The notes beneath the pieces were generated by a model, which saw only the letters and a program-made list of their open reading frames with translations, was not told the origin of the DNA and ran no database searches. This document shows positions 6,121 to 11,067 of a stretch of DNA of 11,067 nucleotides, in pieces; position 1 is the first letter of the stretch; each line of letters starts with the position of its first letter. The stretch covers positions 1 to 11,067 of the forward strand of contig JAAPAA010000032.1 in assembly GCA_012274165.1 (NCBI GenBank). The letters are read 5' to 3'. The DNA is from Thiobacillaceae bacterium. GTDB taxonomy: Bacteria; Pseudomonadota; Gammaproteobacteria; Burkholderiales; Thiobacillaceae. The position numbers and the translations under genes are program-made.

Positions 6121-7401
6121 TCAGTGCGAGGACTCAAAATCGAGATGGCCGTCAATCAAGGTGTAGCGCACCCGGCCTTGCATCGGATGGTTGAGGAAGG
6201 GCGAGTTGTCGCTCTGGCTGAACAGCGATTTGGAGGTGACGATCCAGTCGGCGTTTTCGTCGAACACGCAAATGTCGGCGCAACTGCCGACCGACAGATT
6301 GCCGCCCGATACTCCCAGGATTTGCGCGGGCTTCCACGAAATCAGATCAATCGCCTGCATTAATGGCACGCCCATTTCACGCGCCCACTTCAACGTCAGC
6401 GGCAGCAGCAACTCGACGCCGGAGGCGCCGGGTGTAGATTCACCGAATGGCACCTGTTTTTCGTTTTCGTCGACCGGGGTGTGGTCGGAACACAGCGCGT
6501 CGATGGAACCGTCGCGCAGCGCTTCGCGGATGCCATCGCGGTCGCGCAGGCTGCGCAGCGGCGGGCATAGATGCAGATTCGAATCGAAGCTGACGAGATC
6601 GTTTTCCGATAGATGCACGTGGCTGGCGGCCACGTCGCAGCTGATTGCCAACCCCTGCGCCTTGGCAGCGCGCACCATCGCAATGCCGTCGCGCGTGGAC
6701 AGGCGCATCAGGTGAACGCGGGCGCCGGTTTCGCGCGCCAGTTGCAAAATGGTGGCGAGCGCCACCGTTTCGGCCAGCGCGGGAATGCCGGGCAAGCCGA
6801 GGCGCGAGGCCACGGCGCCGTCATGCGCCACGCCACCGTGTGCCAGCGACACATCCTGCGGCCGCAACCACAGGCTGAAACCAAAAGTGGCCGCGTATTC
6901 CATCGCGCGCAGCAGCACATTGGTGTCAGTCATCGGCGCGTCGGCCTGGGTAAAGGCGCGGCAGCCCGCTTCGGTCAGCTCGGCCATTTCGGTAATCATT
7001 TGGCCGTCGAGCTTTTGCGTCAGTGCGCCGAGCGGGTAGACGCGCGGACCGGGCAGGTTTCTGGCGCGGAACTTCAGCATTTCGACCAGACCGGGCTCGT
7101 CCAGCGGCGGGTCGGTGTCGGGCGGGCAGGCCAGCGACGTGATGCCGCCCGCGGCGGCAGCGAGCATTTCCGATTCGAGCGTGGCCTTGTATTCGTAGCC
7201 CGGTTCGCGCAGCCGCACCGACAGGTCAATCAGTCCGGGACAGACGATCAGGCCGCTGGCGTCGAGCGTGCGATTGGCGTGAAAATCGGCCGGTGGCTGG
7301 CCAATGGCGACAATCTTGCCGGCGGCGATAAATAGGTCGGTGACTTCGTCGCGCGCATTCATCGGGTCGATCACGCGCCCGTGCTGGATATGGATCTTCA
7401 T
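6121..7401 (-). CDS. pyrC': Dihydroorotase-like PyrC' subunit, probably non-catalytic
   Basis: This is a 426-residue amidohydrolase-fold protein of the class I dihydroorotase family. The strand that normally carries the HxH metal pair reads PGLIDLSVRLREPG, so the two histidines are Ser61 and Arg63. The later HxxHxS ligand region reads HLMRLS, with Arg233 in place of the second His. Other family blocks remain (PPLRS at 280-284, CSDHTP at 304-309). Loss of these ligands should abolish activity. The Pseudomonas PyrC' protein shares this loss and is required for assembly of the active ATCase complex; the same role is inferred here. It overlaps pyrB by 4 bp (ATGA) and has GGAGGT five bases before its ATG, which decides the start. 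Many databases would label it dihydroorotase (EC 3.5.2.3), which is probably wrong. Confidence 0.93.
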   Translation of the reverse strand: MKIHIQHGRVIDPMNARDEVTDLFIAAGKIVAIGQPPADFHANRTLDASGLIVCPGLIDLSVRLREPGYEYKATLESEMLAAAAGGITSLACPPDTDPPLDEPGLVEMLKFRARNLPGPRVYPLGALTQKLDGQMITEMAELTEAGCRAFTQADAPMTDTNVLLRAMEYAATFGFSLWLRPQDVSLAHGGVAHDGAVASRLGLPGIPALAETVALATILQLARETGARVHLMRLSTRDGIAMVRAAKAQGLAISCDVAASHVHLSENDLVSFDSNLHLCPPLRSLRDRDGIREALRDGSIDALCSDHTPVDENEKQVPFGESTPGASGVELLLPLTLKWAREMGVPLMQAIDLISWKPAQILGVSGGNLSVGSCADICVFDENADWIVTSKSLFSQSDNSPFLNHPMQGRVRYTLIDGHLDFESSH

Positions 7402-8348
7402 GCGGCACCTCCGGTCAGCAGCGCCATCACGGCCATCCGCACGGCGATGCCGTAGGTTACCTGCGGCAGAATCACCGATTGTGGGCCGTCGGCCACGGCA
7501 GAGTCGATTTCGACGCCGCGATTCATCGGGCCGGGGTGCATCACGATGGCATCGGGTTTTGCAAGCGCGAGCTTTTCCGGGGTCAAGCCAAAGAACTTGA
7601 AATATTCCTGCGCGGACGGCAGTCGCGCACTCTTCATCCGCTCGTTTTGCAGGCGCAGCATGATGATGACGTCGCAATCCCTGAGGCCGGCTTCCATGTC
7701 GTAAAAGACCTTGACGCCCATCTGCTCGATGCCGGTCGGCAACAGGGTTTTCGGTCCGATCACGCGCACCTCGGGCACGCCCAGCGTGGTCAGCGCGTGG
7801 ATCTGCGAGCGGGCGACGCGCGAGTGCAAGACGTCGCCGACGATGGCGACCGTCAAATTGTGAAATGCGCCTTTGTAGCGGCGGATGGTGAACATGTCGA
7901 GCAGGCCTTGCGTCGGGTGTGCATGGCGGCCGTCGCCTGCGTTCACCACCGAAATGTGCGGTGCGACGTGGCGCGCGATGAAATGCGCCGCACCGGACTG
8001 GCTGTGGCGCACGATGAACATGTCGGCATGCATTGCGGACAGGTTGTCGACAGTGTCGAGAATCGCTTCGCCCTTGCTCTGGCTGGAGGTGGAAATGTTG
8101 AGGTTGACCACATCCGCTGAAAGGCGTTTGGCGGCAATTTCAAACGTGGTCCGGGTGCGCGTCGACGGCTCGAAAAACAGGTTGAAGATGCTCTTGCCAC
8201 GCAGCAACGGGACTTTTTTGACTTCGCGCTCGCCCACATCCATGAAAGATTCGGCGGTGTCGAGGATTTGCGTCAGGATGGCGCGTGGCAGGCCATCGAG
8301 CGTGAGCAGATGGTGCAGTTTGCCGTCTTCTGTAAGTTGTAGGTTCAT
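7398..8348 (-). CDS. pyrB: Aspartate carbamoyltransferase catalytic subunit
   Basis: This catalyses condensation of carbamoyl phosphate with aspartate, the first committed step of UMP synthesis. The protein is 316 residues. It shows the carbamoyl-phosphate site FFEPSTRTRTTFE (58-70), the mobile loop SSQSKGE (88-94), HPTQ (144-147), GDVLHSRVARS (171-181) and HPGPMNRG (271-278). No pyrI regulatory subunit gene is nearby; instead a pyrC' gene overlaps its stop codon. This is the arrangement of the large class A ATCases of Pseudomonas type, a dodecamer of PyrB and PyrC'. The start overlaps the pyrR stop (ATGA) and has no clear Shine-Dalgarno sequence, so translation is probably coupled to pyrR. 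Confidence 0.97.
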   Translation of the reverse strand: MNLQLTEDGKLHHLLTLDGLPRAILTQILDTAESFMDVGEREVKKVPLLRGKSIFNLFFEPSTRTRTTFEIAAKRLSADVVNLNISTSSQSKGEAILDTVDNLSAMHADMFIVRHSQSGAAHFIARHVAPHISVVNAGDGRHAHPTQGLLDMFTIRRYKGAFHNLTVAIVGDVLHSRVARSQIHALTTLGVPEVRVIGPKTLLPTGIEQMGVKVFYDMEAGLRDCDVIIMLRLQNERMKSARLPSAQEYFKFFGLTPEKLALAKPDAIVMHPGPMNRGVEIDSAVADGPQSVILPQVTYGIAVRMAVMALLTGGAA

Positions 8349-8839
8349 GCAAGTGAGAGGGTCAGATGGCCGTCGTCGAGGCGGGAGAGGTTGATGTTCT
8401 GGTGTTTGGGCACACTGAGCGTGAAGCCAACGAAATCCGGGCGGACCGGCAGTTCATGGTCGCCGCGGTCAATCAGCACCGCCAGCCGGATCGTCGCCGG
8501 ACGGCCATAGTCGAATAATTCATTCATTGCCGCGCGCACGGTGCGCCCGCTGTGCAACACGTCGTCAACCAGCAGAATGTCGCGGCCTTCCAGATCGAAT
8601 GGCAGGTTGGACGGCTTGACCTGGGGATGCAGGCCGATGCGTGAAAAATCGTCGCGGTAAAACGAGATGTCGAGCGTGCCGAGCGGCTGGGTGCATTTCA
8701 ATAGCGTATGCAGGCGTTCGGCCACCCACACGCCGCCGGTATGGACACCGACGATGAAGGTGTCGGGCGTGAGCGTCGGCGCGATCGCGTCAGCGAGTTG
8801 GGTGATGAGGGTGTTGGCGTCAGGCAATGAGTCGTGCAT
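8345..8839 (-). CDS. pyrR: PyrR, pyrimidine regulator / uracil phosphoribosyltransferase family
   Basis: This is a 164-residue type I phosphoribosyltransferase-fold protein. The PRPP-binding motif DILLVDDVLHSGRT is at 87-100. The PyrR-specific blocks LDISFYRDD (56-64) and DRGDHELPVRPDFVG (124-138) are present. In Bacillus PyrR binds pyr mRNA and causes attenuation, and it has some uracil phosphoribosyltransferase activity. In Pseudomonas it acts on pyrimidine gene expression in another way. The gene starts inside ruvX (20 bp overlap), which leaves no leader for a Bacillus-style attenuator immediately before pyrR or pyrB. ATG 8839 is chosen because it gives the family N-terminus; a longer reading to 8920 lies wholly inside ruvX. 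A weak AGGG precedes the ATG. Confidence 0.94.
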   Translation of the reverse strand: MHDSLPDANTLITQLADAIAPTLTPDTFIVGVHTGGVWVAERLHTLLKCTQPLGTLDISFYRDDFSRIGLHPQVKPSNLPFDLEGRDILLVDDVLHSGRTVRAAMNELFDYGRPATIRLAVLIDRGDHELPVRPDFVGFTLSVPKHQNINLSRLDDGHLTLSLA

Positions 8840-9269
8840 CAAAAAAACCCTGCAAAATGAGTTGGGCGGCAACAGCGTCAACCAATGCCTTGTTTTTCTT
8901 GCCGTGGATGCCGCGGGCATGCAGTTCGGATTCGGCAGCCGTGCTGGTGTGGCGCTCGTCCACCATAAACACCGGTAGTTTGAAGTGTGATTCTAATTTG
9001 CGCGCGAAGTTTTTGGCCACTCGCGTCATCTCATGTTCGCCGCCGTCGGCGTGGGTGGGGAGCCCCAGCACCAGTATCACCGGTTGCCATTCAGCGATGA
9101 GTTGGGTGATGGCGACCAGTCGTGCATCGGTGGATTCGGCCTGAATCACAGTGAGCGGATGGGCGACTCCGATAGCCAGATCACCCGAGGCCACGCCAGT
9201 GCGTTTCAAGCCCAGGTCGAAAGCCAGCACCGTGCCGTGGGTGTCTGCATACTCCACGCTTGTGCTCAA
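8820..9269 (-). CDS. ruvX: RuvX/YqgF family Holliday-junction-resolvase-like nuclease (16S rRNA maturation)
   Basis: This is a 149-residue RNase H-fold protein. It carries the first-strand motif LAFDLGLKRTGVA with Asp18, VLGLPTHADG (68-76), VDERHTSTAAE with Asp104-Glu105 and a C-terminal DAVAAQLIL with Asp131; these are the acidic catalytic positions expected of the RuvC/YqgF fold. In E. coli YqgF takes part in processing the 5' end of 16S rRNA; an older prediction was Holliday junction resolution. The reading starts at TTG 9269, overlapping the yqgE stop (TTGA), with no clear Shine-Dalgarno sequence, suggesting translational coupling. In-frame GTG codons at 9257 and 9230 are alternative starts, as the conserved part begins near residue 14. 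Confidence 0.93.
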   Translation of the reverse strand: MSTSVEYADTHGTVLAFDLGLKRTGVASGDLAIGVAHPLTVIQAESTDARLVAITQLIAEWQPVILVLGLPTHADGGEHEMTRVAKNFARKLESHFKLPVFMVDERHTSTAAESELHARGIHGKKNKALVDAVAAQLILQGFFDARLIA

Positions 9270-9823
9270 GCGTGCCCGGCTTCGTCAGACAGGCTGGCGA
9301 AATCGATGCCCAGAAGTTTCATCGCGGCAGGTAGTCGGGCTTCGGGTGGCAGATCGAAAATCACCTGCGGGTCGGCGGCGACGGATAGCCAGGCGTTTTG
9401 TTTAAGCTCTTCTTCCAGTTGGCCGGGCGACCAGCCCGCGTAGCCCAGCGACACCATGAATTTATCCGGCCCCACGCCCTGGCTGACGGCTTCGAGAACA
9501 TCCTTCGAGGTTGTCAGACTGATGGCATTGCCAACCGTCAACGTGGAGCTGAAGGTGAGCGGGGGGGTATGCAGGACAAAACCGCGCTCGGTTTGCACCG
9601 GGCCGCCGAAATATACGATGTCGCTGTGCAGGCGCTCGGGCAGGGACAGGCCGATTTGCTCGAACAGGGTGGATAAATCGAGTTCGATCGGTCGATTGAC
9701 GACGACGCCCAGAGCGCCCTGATCGTTATGCTCGCAGATGTAAGTCAGCGAGCCATGGAAATTCGGATCGACCATGTTGGGCATGGCGATCAGAAAATGG
9801 TGGGTGAGATTTACGGTATCCAT
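9266..9823 (-). CDS. yqgE: YqgE/AlgH family protein (UPF0301)
   Basis: This is a 185-residue protein of the YqgE/AlgH family. The typical blocks are present: HHFLIAMP (8-15), GALGVVVNRP (36-45), the GGPVQTERGFVLH segment (73-85), and LGYAGWSPGQLEEEL (126-140). AlgH was named for an effect on alginate production in Pseudomonas, but its biochemical role is not settled. Two adjacent ATG codons at 9826 and 9823 follow AAGGA. The second has the better spacing, so 9823 is given, and 9826 adds only one Met. It is the first gene of the minus-strand run with ruvX and the pyr genes. The yqgE-ruvX pair is widely conserved, and in Pseudomonas it also precedes pyrR-pyrB-pyrC'. Confidence 0.94.
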   Translation of the reverse strand: MDTVNLTHHFLIAMPNMVDPNFHGSLTYICEHNDQGALGVVVNRPIELDLSTLFEQIGLSLPERLHSDIVYFGGPVQTERGFVLHTPPLTFSSTLTVGNAISLTTSKDVLEAVSQGVGPDKFMVSLGYAGWSPGQLEEELKQNAWLSVAADPQVIFDLPPEARLPAAMKLLGIDFASLSDEAGHA

Positions 9824-9910
9824 CATGATTCCTTCATTGTAATCTGCCTCAAATCCAGCAAGTACCTCTTTTTGCACCCTGCTCCCTGACTATAACGACC
9901 AGCACAAGCC
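9824..9910. promoter_or_regulatory. Divergent intergenic region between yqgE and the photolyase gene
   Basis: These 87 bp must hold the promoters of both the six-gene minus-strand run and the plus-strand photolyase gene, unless the latter is read from elsewhere. On the plus strand TATAAC (9891-9896) is a -10-like hexamer with no good -35 at 16-18 bases. On the minus strand TACAAT (9836-9841) is -10-like, but transcription from it would start inside or after the yqgE Shine-Dalgarno sequence, so it is doubtful. No operator palindrome was recognised. Only the position of the region is well supported. Confidence 0.3.
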
Positions 9911-11067
9911 ATGCCTGAATACACCCGTGCACTCGTCTGGTTTCGCCGCGACCTGCGCGACTTCGACCACGCCGCGCTTTACCATGCGCTGAAACAGGCG
10001 CGCGAGGTCGTCTGCGCCTTCGTTTTCGACCGCGAGATTCTGGATGCGCTCCCCGACCCGGTCGACCGCCGCGTCGAATTCATCCACGCCAGCGTCGGCG
10101 AATTGCAGCGCGCTCTACAGGCTCGGGGTGGTGGCCTCGTGGTCAGATATGGGGCGGCGCGCGACGAAATCGTGCAGCTGGCGGCCCAGTTTCAGGCCGA
10201 GGCGGTGTTTTTCAACCACGATGACGACCCCGCCGCACGGGCGCGTGACGCTGCGGTCGAAGCCGCACTGCAGCGTCGCAACATCGCCGCCCATCATTAC
10301 AAGGACACGGTGATCTTTGAACGTGAGGAAGTGCTCACAATTGGGAAAACACCCTTCAGCGTTTTCACGCCATATAAGAATGCCTGGCTCAAGGCCCTGA
10401 CGCCATTTTACCTGCGCGCCTACCCGGTCGACGCCTATGCCGAGCGGCTGGTTCCCGTATCCACGCCGATTCCCGGCTTGCACGACATGGGGTTTGCGCT
10501 TACCAAGCTGCGCGATTTGAAACTGCCCATGGGGATGTCGGGCGGCGCACGCTTGTTCGAGGATTTTTTGCAGCGCATCGAGCGGTATCAGGAAGCGCGC
10601 GACTTCCCGGCGGTGAAGGGCGTGTCCTACCTGTCGGTGCACCTGCGCTTCGGCACCGTTTCCATCCGCCAACTGGCCGCTGCGGCATATCAGCATGGCG
10701 GGCGTGGTGCGCAGATATGGCTGACCGAACTGATCTGGCGCGATTTTTACCACCAGATTCTCTGGCATCGCCCCGACATCGCCAGCGGGCATGCCTTCAA
10801 GCCGCAATACGACGCACTGCCGTGGCCGAATCCAGCTGGTCATTTCGAAGCATGGTGCGAGGCGCGCACCGGTTACCCGTTGGTCGATGCCGCCATGCGG
10901 CAATTGAACCAGAGCGGTTACATGCACAACCGCCTGCGTATGGTGGTGGCGAGCTTTCTGACCAAGGATTTGCTGGTCGACTGGCGGCTGGGCGAGCGCT
11001 ATTTCGCCGACAAGCTGATCGATTTTGACTTGGCCGCCAACAGCGGTGGCTGGCAGTGGGCGGCGTC
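9911..11067 (+). CDS. phrB: Deoxyribodipyrimidine photolyase, class I (3' end beyond window)
   Basis: This repairs cyclobutane pyrimidine dimers using light and reduced FAD. The gene is open from ATG 9911 to the window end (385 complete codons), while full-length class I enzymes have about 470 residues. The N-terminal antenna-binding domain begins LVWFRRDLRDFDHAAL. The FAD domain shows SVHLRFGTVS (residues 243-252), WLTELIWRDFYHQ, GYPLVDAAMRQL and MHNRLRMVVASFLTKDLL. The electron-transfer tryptophans known in E. coli as W306, W359 and W382 are present as Trp305, Trp358 and Trp381, and the FAD-contacting Asn is Asn377. It is therefore a photolyase and most likely active. No clear Shine-Dalgarno sequence precedes the ATG. 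It is divergent from yqgE, with no functional link evident. Confidence 0.96.
   Translation, partial: MPEYTRALVWFRRDLRDFDHAALYHALKQAREVVCAFVFDREILDALPDPVDRRVEFIHASVGELQRALQARGGGLVVRYGAARDEIVQLAAQFQAEAVFFNHDDDPAARARDAAVEAALQRRNIAAHHYKDTVIFEREEVLTIGKTPFSVFTPYKNAWLKALTPFYLRAYPVDAYAERLVPVSTPIPGLHDMGFALTKLRDLKLPMGMSGGARLFEDFLQRIERYQEARDFPAVKGVSYLSVHLRFGTVSIRQLAAAAYQHGGRGAQIWLTELIWRDFYHQILWHRPDIASGHAFKPQYDALPWPNPAGHFEAWCEARTGYPLVDAAMRQLNQSGYMHNRLRMVVASFLTKDLLVDWRLGERYFADKLIDFDLAANSGGWQWAA

Noticed and set aside
6613..7335. 240-codon open frame on the plus strand
   Set aside because: It is antisense to pyrC' and composed of Gly/Arg/Gln/His-rich sequence, a shadow of GC-rich codon use.
8840..8920. 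N-terminal extension of pyrR up to 8920
   Set aside because: The added 27 residues are read from inside ruvX in another frame and do not resemble PyrR.
10115..10927. 270-codon open frame on the minus strand
   Set aside because: It is antisense to the photolyase gene, which is continuous from 9911 to the window end with conserved FAD-binding motifs.
1..11067. Search for a novel defence, mobile or CRISPR-like system
   Set aside because: Nearly all the window is covered by well-known housekeeping genes in conserved order. No direct repeats, transposase, integrase, toxin-antitoxin pair or unexplained large gap was found.

Overview
The window is an ordinary chromosomal housekeeping segment of a GC-rich proteobacterium. 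The protein sequences and gene order point to a betaproteobacterium, possibly of the Nitrosomonadales (Thiobacillus/Gallionella-like) type. This assignment rests on recognition of the protein sequences and not on any search. No mobile element, CRISPR array, tRNA or rRNA was seen.

Left part (1-2980): a perfect inverted-repeat terminator lies at the left edge. Next come rpmG (L33) and rpmB (L28) on the minus strand, with a good sigma70 promoter in the gap behind radC. radC, also on the minus strand, is divergent from coaBC-dut on the plus strand. The cluster rpmG-rpmB-radC / coaBC-dut is the order known from Escherichia coli and many other proteobacteria. It joins ribosome assembly, coenzyme A synthesis and dUTP removal. 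A strong hairpin closes dut.

Middle (3045-4599): a single plus-strand gene encodes a membrane-bound GGDEF protein. It has two transmembrane segments, a periplasmic domain of about 200 residues, an intact GGDEF motif and an intact RxxD inhibitory site. It is probably an active diguanylate cyclase that senses a periplasmic signal. Its 3' end overlaps the convergent lnt gene by 17 bp.

Right part (9823 down to 4583, minus strand): a tightly packed run of six genes, yqgE(algH)-ruvX-pyrR-pyrB-pyrC'-lnt. The first five overlap one another by 3 to 20 bp, and lnt follows pyrC' after 17 bp. PyrR, PyrB and PyrC' are the regulator, the aspartate transcarbamoylase catalytic subunit and the dihydroorotase-like partner of pyrimidine synthesis. 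The dihydroorotase homologue lacks the HxH metal site and at least one further metal-ligand histidine. It is therefore almost certainly the non-catalytic PyrC' subunit needed for ATCase assembly, and a working dihydroorotase should be encoded elsewhere. lnt encodes the last enzyme of lipoprotein maturation.

Right edge (9911-11067): a class I photolyase gene, transcribed away from yqgE, is cut by the window end. The points most worth a second look are the pseudo-dihydroorotase, the periplasmic sensor of the GGDEF protein, and several translation starts that automatic annotation could get wrong (coaBC, the GGDEF gene, ruvX, pyrR, yqgE).
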